Source: an uncultured Mucilaginibacter sp. (GTDB lineage Bacteria > Bacteroidota > Bacteroidia > Sphingobacteriales > Sphingobacteriaceae). From it: 64,000 bases of DNA. Positions 26,276 through 35,271 of the stretch are shown piece by piece (position 1 is the first letter of the stretch; each line of letters begins with the position of its first letter). The position numbers were made by a program, and so were the translations under genes. The notes under the pieces were generated by a model. It made no database searches. It was not told the DNA's origin and was given only the letters and a program-made list of their open reading frames with translations. The stretch lies in the NCBI RefSeq assembly GCF_946481715.1, contig NZ_CAMLOV010000004.1:1-64000 (forward strand), given 5' to 3'.

Positions 26276-26851
26276 TTATTTCGGCAATAGTATACCGTTT
26301 ATACCGTTTACTACGCCGTTTGCCCCAATAAGGTCAAACAAGGTTACCTGGGCAGAGCTACCCGCAGCATTGGTAAGCTGTAGTTTGCTCCCGGCTAATG
26401 ATAGGGTAAGTGTTTGCCCGTCTAAAGTGGTAACGGTTGCTTTACCTTTGCCGGCTGTTAATGCAGCAATAATTTCTTTTTTGCCGTACTTACCGGTTAC
26501 AACATGCCCTTTAAGCAAGGTACCAAGTTTAACGGGGTCTTTCATCAGGCTATCCAGTTTGCCTGCAGGCAAAGCACTAAATGCATTATTATGCGGTGCA
26601 AATATGGTGTAAGGCCCCCCAACTTTTAAAACCGAATCGAGTTTGGCAGCCTTAACAGCTGCAAGTGCAGTGCTATAATCAGCATTACTGCCCAGCGCAC
26701 CCACAACATCGGCCGCACCTTCGGTTGTAGTAGTTGTGGTTGTGGTTGTAGTGGTTTTCTTGGTGGTATCCTGTGTGGTTTGTGCAAATACGCGGCTGGC
26801 CGTTAAATTCAATACTAACAAACCTGCTGCTAAAAAAATGGATCTTTTCAT
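26276..26851 (-). CDS. Secreted fasciclin-domain protein with poly-Thr linker
   Basis: 191 residues from the ATG at 26849-26851, chosen because it starts the signal peptide (MKRSIFLAAGLL, ending VFAQ). A run of eleven Thr follows two Lys, making a flexible, possibly O-glycosylated linker. A single fasciclin (FAS1) domain follows, with YTIFAPHNNAFSALP (FAS H1) and the final GVVNGINGILLPK. It is a typical surface or periplasmic adhesion-like protein. The longer frame upstream is rejected. It is divergent from the PAP2 gene. Confidence 0.88.
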   Translation of the reverse strand: MKRSIFLAAGLLVLNLTASRVFAQTTQDTTKKTTTTTTTTTTTEGAADVVGALGSNADYSTALAAVKAAKLDSVLKVGGPYTIFAPHNNAFSALPAGKLDSLMKDPVKLGTLLKGHVVTGKYGKKEIIAALTAGKGKATVTTLDGQTLTLSLAGSKLQLTNAAGSSAQVTLFDLIGANGVVNGINGILLPK

Positions 26852-27195
26852 ACTTATTCCTGTTTTTTGATTTCTGTTTATGATTAATTGATTAATGCGT
26901 AAGTGTTTATCGTATATCAAGAATTTTTTGTGGTTATTAACTCATAGATAACTTAGTTAACGGCCTATTGTTTAGAAAAATTTTATTTGGCCTGTGATTT
27001 TTAACATTTTATTTTTTCCGGATAAAATGTTTTACCGGTAAATACTTAAAGGGACAAATCATCGTTCATGTTAACTTATCTAAAACAAATTGTTAAAATT
27101 TACGTCCATTTACGTAATATGTAGGCATCATACAAGGTTTCTACAGATTGTTTTTTTAATTAGCAACATTTTTACTTTATAGCATATATCCTGTT
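26852..27195. other. Divergent intergenic region with a 10-bp dyad
   Basis: 344 bp, AT-rich, between the divergent fasciclin and PAP2 genes. It holds a perfect inverted repeat AACATTTTAT (27003-27012) and ATAAAATGTT (27022-27031), which could be an operator. No ORF or RNA gene was seen. Confidence 0.5.
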
Positions 27196-27987
27196 TTGAA
27201 AAAGGCCATCATTATACTGTTCAGCATTATTTCCGTCACGGTTAATGCACAAATTAAAGTAAGCACAAAAGATTCCCTTAAAACAGATTCGGCAAATTTG
27301 CTGGCATTGCCAGATACGGTTAAACACCTCGAAAGTACCTGGCAATCCTACGTTCCGCCGGCGGTGTTTCTTACTTATGGGGCCTTGTCGTTTAAGGTAA
27401 AAGCGATCCGTGACCTTGATTTTAGCATCGACAGGGATGCCCAAAAAGACCACCCCGGCAACCTTTACCCTGTGGAGAATTACTTGCAGTACGCCCCTAT
27501 TGCCCTGGTATACGGTTTGAACTTTGCCGGGGTGCATGGCAAAAACACTTTTATCGACAGGTCGATATTATTAGGCATGTCTGAAGGTATTTTTGGTTTG
27601 GCCACCTACGGATTGAAGCGCTCGTCCGACAGGCTTCGCCCAAACGGCGCCGACAGGCTTTCTTTCCCCTCGGGGCACTCGGGCAGCGCATTTGTAGCGG
27701 CAGAGTTTATGGCACAGGAGTATGGCGAAAAATCGCCCTGGTACGGCATACTTGGTTATACCTGTGCATCGGCAACGGCAGTATTAAGGGTATACAACCA
27801 CAAGCATTGGTTTAGCGATATAGTGGCCGGCGCCGGTTTCGGCATCCTCTCTACCAAAGCAGCTTACCTTATCTACCCCTTGTTCAGGAACAAACTGTTC
27901 CATGATGATAAATCTAATAAGCAAACTTTGATCATGCCAACCTTTAACGAAGGTGTTGTGGGGTTTGTATTTACCAAGCAGTTGTAA
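27196..27987 (+). CDS. PAP2-family phosphatase, TTG start
   Basis: 263 residues. It opens with a TTG codon; there is no in-frame ATG nearby and a signal peptide (KKAIIILFSIISVTVNAQ) begins at the next codon, so TTG is the likely start. The acid-phosphatase motif set is complete: KX6RP (KRSSDRLRP), PSGH (SFPSGHSG) and RX5H (RVYNHKH). These phosphatases remove phosphate from lipid carriers or other periplasmic substrates. The hydrophobic stretches suggest a membrane-associated or exported enzyme. It is transcribed alone; the 3' end faces a REP-like repeat. Confidence 0.87.
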   Translation: MKKAIIILFSIISVTVNAQIKVSTKDSLKTDSANLLALPDTVKHLESTWQSYVPPAVFLTYGALSFKVKAIRDLDFSIDRDAQKDHPGNLYPVENYLQYAPIALVYGLNFAGVHGKNTFIDRSILLGMSEGIFGLATYGLKRSSDRLRPNGADRLSFPSGHSGSAFVAAEFMAQEYGEKSPWYGILGYTCASATAVLRVYNHKHWFSDIVAGAGFGILSTKAAYLIYPLFRNKLFHDDKSNKQTLIMPTFNEGVVGFVFTKQL

Positions 27988-28000
27988 TCCTTTTTACGTC

Positions 28001-28087
28001 ATTGCCAGAAACGAAGCAACCTCTAAGTAATACAAGCCGTCTTGCATAGCCAACTGCTTATAGGGAGATTGCTTCGTACCTCGCAAT
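28001..28087. repeat. REP-like inverted repeat, copy 2
   Basis: 87-bp element, same family and orientation as 25545-25635. The right half matches closely (CTTGCATAGCC, CTGCTTAT, GAGATTGCTTCGT); the left arm has drifted (ATTGCCAGAAACGAAGC). It lies between the convergent PAP2 and GH78 genes. Confidence 0.8.
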
Positions 28088-28097
28088 AACGGGGTTT

Positions 28098-30833
28098 TTA
28101 TTTCACCGCCACCTTCAGCACCTCTATCGGCGCAGTATAATGATATGTACCCGATCCTAATTCCACCAATACATAAGTTTCTTTACTATTAGCCGGCTGG
28201 TACGGTTTACCGTTTTTTAACGGTTTGCCGTCGTCCATAACGCTGGCGGCATCTTTTGCAGGTATATAAACCGAAGCTGTTGTATTTACGGGTACTACCA
28301 CATCAAAACTAAGCTGCCCATTGCTTATTGCCCATGATGAGCTCAACGTGCCGTAATACGTTTGCAAACTTGCCGATGCGTTGGTGAAACCGCCACCGGG
28401 GTGCGGCATTATTTTGATGTGTTTATAACCCGGTGCATCGTTATAGGTATCAAGCCCCACCATTACACGGTACATCCAATCGCCAATTGCCCCGTACGAA
28501 TAATGGTTAAAAGAGTTCATAGTTGGCGTTTCGAAGGTTTTATCTGGTTTGATGCCATCCCAGCGTTCCCAGATAGTGGTAGCGCCCATTTTTACAGGAT
28601 ACAGCCAGCTTGGATAGGTATCCTGCAGCAATAATTTGTACGCCACATCGGTATAACCAAAGCGGCTTAATACGTGGCAGAGGTATGGCGTACCTAAAAA
28701 GCCGGTGGTAAGGTGGTCGTTGTAACTTTTCACATTGGCGGCCAGCCTTGCAGCAGCCTGCGGGCGCAGGTCCTCGGGCAACATATCAAAATTAAGCGCC
28801 AATACATAAGCCGTTTGCGTACCCGATACCATGCGGCCGTTGGCGGTAACATACTCGCGCATAAAGGCATCCTTTATCCGCTTTAAGTTTTTTCCGTAGG
28901 CTTCGTAATCATCGGTTTTACCTAATACCTGTGCAGTGTTGATGAGTAACTGGGTAGAATATGCGTAAAAGCATTGCGCTATCAGGTACTTATCGGTAAC
29001 GGCGGATGTACCGTCAGTATCGTCATTCACGCTGTAAAACAACCAGTCGCCAAAGTGGAAACCGGTGTTCCATAGATCGTCTTTCGCATTATTTTTCATA
29101 AAATCAACCCAGGCCTTCATGCTGGCGTATTGGTCTTTCAGCACTTGTTTATCGCCATAGGCCACGTACATATTCCAGGGGATAACCGTTGCCGTTTCGC
29201 CCCAGCCGGCACTGCCAGCCGCGCCATTACCCAATACGTTAGGCACTACAAAAGGTACTGAACCCTTGTCGGTTTGGTCGGCAGCCACATCCTTCAGCCA
29301 TTTAGAGAAGAAATTATCTACATTCATATTAAACGAGGCCGTGCGTGAGAAAACCTGCGCATCGCCTGTCCAGCCCAGGCGCTCATCGCGTTGCGGGCAG
29401 TCGGTAGGTACATCTAAAAAATTACCCTTCTGCCCCCACTGTATATTATGCTGCAACTGGTTAACAAGGGCATTTGATGAACTGAATGAGCCGGTAGGGT
29501 TCATATCCGAATACAGGGTAACGGCTGTAAAATCATCCGGATTCAGGTCGGCATTATAACCTTCTACCTTAATAAACTGGAAGCCATGGAAGGTAAAATG
29601 AGGCTCGAATACTTCCACGCCATCCCCGCTCAAAATAAAGTTATCCTGGGCTTTTGCTGCGCGGAGGTTCTCGGTATAAAAATTACCATCCTTATCTAAT
29701 ACCTCGGCGTGGGATATGGTTACCTTTTGCCCTTTTTTGCCTTTCAGCCGTATTTTTACCCAGCCCACCAGGTTTTGGCCAAAATCTACTATATGCTCGT
29801 TCTTTTTCGTTTTTATTACGCGCAGCGCTTTAAAAGTTTCGTGCTTGCGGATGGGCTCGTTGTAAGTGGCCAGCAGGTTCTTATAGCCGTAATCCGCTAC
29901 CTGTACACCGCTCCAGGCGGCGGCGTTGTAACCGTTTAGCGCCCAGCCTTTTTTTATTTTGCGGTTATCGATGGTTTCGCCGTTGTATATTTCCGAATAG
30001 GTGATCTCCCCTGTGGATGATTTCCAGCTGCCGTCGGATGCAATTACTTCCGCGGTGCCATCGGTATAGGTGATGTGCAACTGCAGCAGCAGTGCTATAT
30101 CCTTACCAAAATAATTTATGTTGTTGTTAAAGCCAATTACGCCACGATACCAGCCGCTGCCCAGCGTAACGCCTATGGTGTTATTGCCGGCGGCTATCAT
30201 ATCGGTAACATCATAGGCCTGGTATTGAAGGCGTTTTTTATAGCTGGTCCACCCTGGGGTAAGGTAGGCATCGCCCACGCGGCGGCCGTTTATTTGCGCC
30301 TCGTATAATCCATGGGCAGTGATAAAGGCAATTGCCGAAGCAACTTTTTTTGTCGAGCTGAAACTTTTCCTGAACATGGGCGACGCGCGCAGGCTATCCT
30401 CTTTAAAACCCGGGCCGATCCATTTTGCCTGCCATTCATCGGCCTTAAACAGCGATGTTAGCCAGTAGCCGGTTTCGCTCCATGCCGATGCTTTTTTGGC
30501 GTTATCCCACACCTTTACCTGCCAGTAATATTTGGTGTGCGATGCCAGCGGCTTGCCTTTATAAGCTACGTGCACCGATGAATCAGACATTACCTTGCCC
30601 GAGTTCCATACGGGTTTCCTGAAATCGGGATAGGTGCTTACCCTTACCTGGTACGCCGTTTGGGTAACGTTGCGCCCGGCGGATGCCATCTCCCAGGTAA
30701 AACGGGGCTGCACAATATCCAGCCCGATGGGGTTGCTGCGGTTTTCGCATAAAATTTTGCTTACGGTAACCTGTGCCTGTGCAAAAGCGGCAATTAGGGC
30801 AAAGACGGTAACAAGGAGTAAAAATTTTCTCAT
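28098..30833 (-). CDS. Alpha-L-rhamnosidase, GH78
   Basis: 911 residues from the ATG at 30831-30833, chosen because a signal peptide (MRKFLLLVTVFALIAAFAQAQ) begins there; the longer frame upstream is rejected. Domain order: Ig-like N-terminal (FTWEMASAGRNVTQTAYQVRV), carbohydrate-binding Bac_rhamnosid_N-like, GH78 (alpha/alpha)6 catalytic barrel with TDCPQRDERLGWTGDAQ and WERWDG, and a C-terminal beta domain. It releases terminal alpha-L-rhamnose from glycans. A dyad (30902-30926) lies in its upstream region. Confidence 0.93.
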   Translation of the reverse strand: MRKFLLLVTVFALIAAFAQAQVTVSKILCENRSNPIGLDIVQPRFTWEMASAGRNVTQTAYQVRVSTYPDFRKPVWNSGKVMSDSSVHVAYKGKPLASHTKYYWQVKVWDNAKKASAWSETGYWLTSLFKADEWQAKWIGPGFKEDSLRASPMFRKSFSSTKKVASAIAFITAHGLYEAQINGRRVGDAYLTPGWTSYKKRLQYQAYDVTDMIAAGNNTIGVTLGSGWYRGVIGFNNNINYFGKDIALLLQLHITYTDGTAEVIASDGSWKSSTGEITYSEIYNGETIDNRKIKKGWALNGYNAAAWSGVQVADYGYKNLLATYNEPIRKHETFKALRVIKTKKNEHIVDFGQNLVGWVKIRLKGKKGQKVTISHAEVLDKDGNFYTENLRAAKAQDNFILSGDGVEVFEPHFTFHGFQFIKVEGYNADLNPDDFTAVTLYSDMNPTGSFSSSNALVNQLQHNIQWGQKGNFLDVPTDCPQRDERLGWTGDAQVFSRTASFNMNVDNFFSKWLKDVAADQTDKGSVPFVVPNVLGNGAAGSAGWGETATVIPWNMYVAYGDKQVLKDQYASMKAWVDFMKNNAKDDLWNTGFHFGDWLFYSVNDDTDGTSAVTDKYLIAQCFYAYSTQLLINTAQVLGKTDDYEAYGKNLKRIKDAFMREYVTANGRMVSGTQTAYVLALNFDMLPEDLRPQAAARLAANVKSYNDHLTTGFLGTPYLCHVLSRFGYTDVAYKLLLQDTYPSWLYPVKMGATTIWERWDGIKPDKTFETPTMNSFNHYSYGAIGDWMYRVMVGLDTYNDAPGYKHIKIMPHPGGGFTNASASLQTYYGTLSSSWAISNGQLSFDVVVPVNTTASVYIPAKDAASVMDDGKPLKNGKPYQPANSKETYVLVELGSGTYHYTAPIEVLKVAVK

Positions 30834-31164
30834 TTTTTTTTCAATAATTGGCGGTAATAGGACATGCAAGGATTTATACGTTGGCGAACAAAAAGTAGTT
30901 ATTAATGTGCGTTACAAACACATTAAGGTTGGTTTCGGTACATTTTCAACATGAACTATAGGTTAAAAGTCGGTTTTATATATGGTGCGACTAATGTAGA
31001 AAAGATGAATGCAACAACTGTCCTGCACTGTGATGATAACATGGGTTTTCAGTAATTTTTTTATAAGGCTATAGGTGAAATAATAGCGGGGATAAAAAAG
31101 AGAAAGGATGAATACATGATGCTTTCCACTGAAGGACAGGAAAGGGTTGATAATACATACCCAA
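30834..31164. other. Intergenic region with candidate operator dyad
   Basis: 331 bp between the GH78 start and the deacetylase stop. TTAATGTG (30902-30909) and CACATTAA (30919-30926) form a perfect 8-bp inverted repeat about 70-90 bp upstream of GH78. A short minus-strand frame at 30963-31190 has no protein features and is not called. Confidence 0.5.
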
Positions 31165-32217
31165 CTATCGCGGCGCAAATATATGCTCAAACTCCAGTTC
31201 TATTACTCCATCGCCGGGGATGGCATCAAAAATAATGATGTCTCCCTTTTGCTTAAAAGGCACCGGTTTTTTATTTTGCACGATGCTTTTGGCAAACAGC
31301 CTATTGGTGCCAAGGTTGATGGTGAGCGGCTGGTCATAGTTTTTTCGGTTACTGAGGGTATCGGTAAGGCTCAGCTTCCAGCTCCAGGCCTTCTTTTCTA
31401 TCAATTTAAGCGTTGCCGAATTCCGCTCCTTATGGTATTGAATTACGTTTTTAAATGGTGCTATCCAAACAGAGTCTTTCCGCTTATCTAATTCAATTAA
31501 ATGCTGCGCAAACACTTTGCCCGGTGTTATGATCCAGCCATCCTCGATGCCATGGTAGGTTGGGCAAAACCAACCGCCCACAGCGATAGTTTCATCGATG
31601 TACTTACCAAAGTTTGCCATGGATGCCGAATCGGTAATCATCTGGCTGTTTACGTTATAGTAATCGTCGTTTGTTTTGGCAAAATTGTAAGTGTTGTACG
31701 AATACGGCTTGTTCTGTGTAGCACGGGCGCCTATAAAATACAGTGCAACTGTTTTGCGGATGGCCTTGTCCTTTTCGGTATTGCCACCGCCTTCGCCAAA
31801 GGGATAGGCATGGGTGATCATTTTTTGCGCGGGCAGCAAAGCATCCATCTGCTTGTTCGATTCGGCACATTCCCAGGCAACACTATCGAGGGGCATTTTT
31901 GGGAAATGCGGATGTGTTAAGGCATGGTTGGCTATCTCGTGCCCCGCTACGGCTGCTTTATTTATAATATCCCAACTGATGTGCTGGCTGTTTACTATAG
32001 AAACCGACATGAAAAACGTTCCCTTAAAGCCGTACTTATCCAGCAGCGGTATGGCCACGGCATATTGCCCGGGGATGCCGTCATCAAAAGTTAAGCTCAC
32101 CGCCGCCTTTTTATTGCCAAACCAGGGGGCAATGGTGTAATTTAGTTTGGTTTTATTTTGCGCGTAAGCGGTAAGGGTTAATACACTGCACAGTATGCAA
32201 ATTAAGGTTTTTCTCAT
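31165..32217 (-). CDS. Secreted polysaccharide deacetylase-family protein
   Basis: 350 residues with a signal peptide (1-19, ending LTAYA). NodB-type motifs: motif 1 TFDDG (D45, D46) and motif 2 NHALTH (H98, H102), which bind the catalytic metal. HAYPFGEGG provides a later conserved block. A C-terminal beta-rich domain (about 270-350) follows. These enzymes remove acetyl groups from acetylated sugars. It sits 3 bp downstream of the GH140-like gene, so both are cotranscribed. Deacetylation of a pectic or other plant glycan fits the neighbours. Confidence 0.88.
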   Translation of the reverse strand: MRKTLICILCSVLTLTAYAQNKTKLNYTIAPWFGNKKAAVSLTFDDGIPGQYAVAIPLLDKYGFKGTFFMSVSIVNSQHISWDIINKAAVAGHEIANHALTHPHFPKMPLDSVAWECAESNKQMDALLPAQKMITHAYPFGEGGGNTEKDKAIRKTVALYFIGARATQNKPYSYNTYNFAKTNDDYYNVNSQMITDSASMANFGKYIDETIAVGGWFCPTYHGIEDGWIITPGKVFAQHLIELDKRKDSVWIAPFKNVIQYHKERNSATLKLIEKKAWSWKLSLTDTLSNRKNYDQPLTINLGTNRLFAKSIVQNKKPVPFKQKGDIIIFDAIPGDGVIELEFEHIFAPR

Positions 32218-32220
32218 TTG

Positions 32221-33576
32221 TTATATGTTTTTATACTGTTTAGTGGCATCATCCAAAACCAGCACCCAATCCTGCCCGTAACCGGAGGATGGTGGCGTAA
32301 ATTTATTGTTTTGTTGATTAGCTACCTGTTGTAGCACTATAACTTTTCCGTTACGCGGGTCCAGCCAGTAAGCGTTTAATTTATCTCCCGATATTTTCCC
32401 GGCAGCCACCGTAAATGGCTTGCCCACGGCGGTGTAAACAAAAAGGTAACCGGCACCGCGTGTGGCTTGTATCCTATCCGCCGGACCGTTGTTGTTTTCC
32501 ATGATGATAGATTGATCGGGCACCCGCTCAAGTAAGGGATACGATTCCATCAGTTTCCTTACGATGCTCATTTGTTTGGCGCCGGGCAGGTCCAGCGCAT
32601 CGTACCAGAACATATGCGGCCCGTTCAGCGGCTCGTACTTTGGCGAATACATTTGCCATATATCATGGCAGCCATAGGTATGGCCGAACGCCCCGGAAAA
32701 TAGATCGAGGTAGGCGTATTTACGCACATCATAAGCGCTTGATGTGCCCAGGTCTGTTACGTTAAAGCAAACGGGATGGTCCTCGTATATCGGTTCGGCA
32801 TCCAACACGGGTTTTAAGGGCAGCGTGTTGTACCCGGCAAAAATCTTATCGTAAACCGGGTTATCCCTGCAATGCCCGTTCTGAAACATATTGAACGAGA
32901 ACCAGTCCTCCGCCCTAAACCACTCCGCCGAGCCAAGCTGGTTGGGCTGGCAATGGTAGCTGATGAGCGCCTTGCCACCGGTTATTTTCATAATGGCTTT
33001 GCCCATGGCGCCCCAAATAGCAATATCAGCCTCACCGCGTGGTTGGCGGTCGCCGCCGAGTACCCAAATAATATTGGTTTTGTTTTTATACCTGTTTGCC
33101 AGCCAGGTGGCATAAACGGCGGCGTTCCGTTCAGTAAATATCTCTGGCCCTTTGCCCCATTTATCTTTAAATACCTTATCGCCCCAGCTGGGCAGCAGCG
33201 CAATGTTCAGCCCGTACTCATTTGCTTTATCAATAATATAATCTACGTGGGCAAAGTATTTTTCGTTTGGCCGTTCGGGGTCGTCATCCATCAGCGGCTT
33301 TTCGCCATAGGCATTCGGGGTATGCAGGCCATCAAGTTCTGCCAATGCCACTGCTTGTATAACAGTAAAACCCTGCCCGCTGCGGTGTTTTAAATATCTG
33401 CCGGCCTCTTCCCTATCCAGCCGGTGAAAAAGCTCCCAGGCGGTATCTCCAAGCCAAAAAAAGGGCTTGCCTGCTTTCAGGATGTAATGCTTATCGGCGC
33501 TGACGCTAAATTGCGCTGCGGCAACCTTCGCGACAGCAAACAGTAAAATAAATAAGAGACTTTTCTTCATCATCAA
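32221..33576 (-). CDS. GH140-like enzyme (DUF4038, apiosidase family)
   Basis: 451 residues, signal peptide ending VAAAQ. DUF4038 TIM barrel: KPFFWLGDTAWELFHRLDREEAGRYLKHR at the N-terminus, NIIWVLGGDRQPRG and the acidic VLDAEPIYED near the C-terminal end of the barrel, which would place the catalytic carboxylates. A small beta domain with the SGYGQDWVLVLDD ending follows. Family GH140 contains an apiosidase that acts on rhamnogalacturonan II side chains; that activity is the first hypothesis here. The first three codons are all Met, so the start may be 33576, 33573 or 33570. It is 8 bp from the GH172 gene. Confidence 0.85.
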   Translation of the reverse strand: MMMKKSLLFILLFAVAKVAAAQFSVSADKHYILKAGKPFFWLGDTAWELFHRLDREEAGRYLKHRSGQGFTVIQAVALAELDGLHTPNAYGEKPLMDDDPERPNEKYFAHVDYIIDKANEYGLNIALLPSWGDKVFKDKWGKGPEIFTERNAAVYATWLANRYKNKTNIIWVLGGDRQPRGEADIAIWGAMGKAIMKITGGKALISYHCQPNQLGSAEWFRAEDWFSFNMFQNGHCRDNPVYDKIFAGYNTLPLKPVLDAEPIYEDHPVCFNVTDLGTSSAYDVRKYAYLDLFSGAFGHTYGCHDIWQMYSPKYEPLNGPHMFWYDALDLPGAKQMSIVRKLMESYPLLERVPDQSIIMENNNGPADRIQATRGAGYLFVYTAVGKPFTVAAGKISGDKLNAYWLDPRNGKVIVLQQVANQQNNKFTPPSSGYGQDWVLVLDDATKQYKNI

Positions 33577-33584
33577 TTTATGGT

Positions 33585-34805
33585 TTAATCGATCTTGCGC
33601 TCCCTCAATCTGGCAACACGGACAGCAACCGGCTGAATCGCCGGCAGGCTGCCACCGGGTTTATCCAGGTAAAAATAAGCGGTGGCAGAGATATCGTCGC
33701 GGCGGAAGAAATTTGTCCAGCCGTTGGGCAGGCCGGGTTTACCCATATCAAGCACCTGCCTGGGTTTGTAGTAATGGTACAGCTTGCCTGCCGATATGGT
33801 AACGGGGATAAGCGGCGCACCTTCCTTTTGGTATTGGGCCACGCTATCGCGCATGGCACCGCCCAGTTGCTGCATGGCAACCCGTAAACCTGATTTGAAA
33901 AATACCGGGTCGGGGATGTGGTAGCGGTAAAAAGCCCACTGCAGAAGGGTATCGTTTGCAACAGAGCAGCCGCTAAACCTGTTGATATATTTACCCTGCC
34001 CCCAGCCCGTGCCAATGTAATCTTCGGTACCGGTGCCGTTAAGGCTGGGGTATGCCTTATCATCATCTACATACATCTTCACTTCGCCTTCGCCAAACCA
34101 GGATTTTCGGTACGCCGGGTTAGCATTCACCCCTACATTCACACCCAAAAACCTGCCCCTGCCGTTTACCTGGGGCAGCAGTTCAAAATCTTTAGCTAAA
34201 ACGGTAGAAGTATCGCGGTGCCAGTAGGCATGAAAGTAAAGGCTGTTATCGGTAACGGACGATAAGATATAATCCACATCAAAGTAAATATCGTGCAGCG
34301 AAGTACCCGACTCGTTCGTCACCGCTATTTTGGCCCCCGTTTTAAAAGGCATGGGTATATAACAAACAAACGAGCGCCCCTCGGGGCTGGCGAATAGTTC
34401 GTTCTCAAAAGTGGTAGTTTTGGCAAGCCCTGCACCAAAAAAATCGCCAAAGGGTACCGATACCGCCGGCTTTGTTTCCCCGTCCCAAAACATATCTATT
34501 TTAAGCGAGCGCAGCATTTTAGGCGAGCGGTCGTTTATGGTGATCCAAATGCGTTTGATAACGCCTTGCCCCTGTATGTCCAGCAGGTTTTTTGTGGCCC
34601 CGGCGGGGATAGAATCTGCAGGGTGGCCTTTAGCCGTATTATTTTCTCTGCCGCCCTGCCCGTGTTGGCCGTTCAGGTTTTCGGGGCTGCTCCATTGGGT
34701 TTCGGCATTTTCATCGTACGAATACAATTGGTTCGTATCGCCTTTTTTTTCCGAACAGGACGCAAAGCACAATACGGCAAGGGTGGCAAACGAGAAGGCT
34801 TTCAT
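33585..34805 (-). CDS. GH172-like lipoprotein (DUF2961)
   Basis: 406 residues. Lipoprotein signal with lipobox CFASC. DUF2961 jelly-roll blocks: IKRIWITINDRS, SVPFGDFFGAGL, the metal/acid-containing GEGEVKMYVDDDK and NGTGTEDYIGTGW, and a final SATAYFYLDKPGG. GH172 members act on furanosides such as fructofuranosides, arabinofuranosides and galactofuranosides. With GH140 (apiose, also a furanose) this suggests furanoside-bearing glycan side chains. It is the first gene of the operon; the other three genes lie downstream. Confidence 0.87.
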   Translation of the reverse strand: MKAFSFATLAVLCFASCSEKKGDTNQLYSYDENAETQWSSPENLNGQHGQGGRENNTAKGHPADSIPAGATKNLLDIQGQGVIKRIWITINDRSPKMLRSLKIDMFWDGETKPAVSVPFGDFFGAGLAKTTTFENELFASPEGRSFVCYIPMPFKTGAKIAVTNESGTSLHDIYFDVDYILSSVTDNSLYFHAYWHRDTSTVLAKDFELLPQVNGRGRFLGVNVGVNANPAYRKSWFGEGEVKMYVDDDKAYPSLNGTGTEDYIGTGWGQGKYINRFSGCSVANDTLLQWAFYRYHIPDPVFFKSGLRVAMQQLGGAMRDSVAQYQKEGAPLIPVTISAGKLYHYYKPRQVLDMGKPGLPNGWTNFFRRDDISATAYFYLDKPGGSLPAIQPVAVRVARLRERKID

Positions 34806-34830
34806 TGAGTTGGTTTATATACAAATGTAT

Positions 34831-35265
34831 TTAAACTTTCAAATCATCAATGTTATCCAGCAAAAAAGTATGGGTGAAGGGGGTCATGCCTGTTTTGGGG
34901 TAATAGGCTTCGGCGGCGGGAGCAGCAAGCAGTATAAGTTCAGCCTGGGGCGTATGCCTTTTTGTTTCTTTTATCAGGCGGATACCGATACCCCGGCGCT
35001 GGTGTGCCTGGTCTACCGCAAGGCAGGACAGGTAGGTGCAAAAAACAAAATCGGTAAAGCTGCGGGCTAAGCCCACCAGCTTGCCATCTATACGGGCAGT
35101 TACAAACAGGTTTGCGTGCCGGCACATCGCTTCAATACGTGGCATATCGTTAATAGGGCGGCGTTCGCTCAGCTTGCTGCGTTCCATTACATCAATATAT
35201 TCTATAGCGTCCAGCACTTCTTCGCGCTGGTAGGTAACGTCGGGTACAGGCATTCTTAATGGCAT
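34831..35265 (-). CDS. GNAT N-acetyltransferase, copy 1 of tandem pair
   Basis: 144 residues, GNAT fold with the acetyl-CoA loop QRRGIGIRLIKE (motif A) and the YYPKTGM end block. Aligned with its neighbour, the equivalent start is the ATG at 35253 (MPVPDVTYQRE), so the first four residues from 35265 are uncertain. The acceptor is unknown. A tandem copy lies 6 bp upstream, and the proteins match along the whole length. Confidence 0.85.
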   Translation of the reverse strand: MPLRMPVPDVTYQREEVLDAIEYIDVMERSKLSERRPINDMPRIEAMCRHANLFVTARIDGKLVGLARSFTDFVFCTYLSCLAVDQAHQRRGIGIRLIKETKRHTPQAELILLAAPAAEAYYPKTGMTPFTHTFLLDNIDDLKV

Positions 35266-35271
35266 TAAGTA

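Noticed and set aside
30963..31190. 75-residue minus-strand frame upstream of GH78
   Set aside because: Short, no motif, and it lies in a regulatory-looking AT-rich gap.
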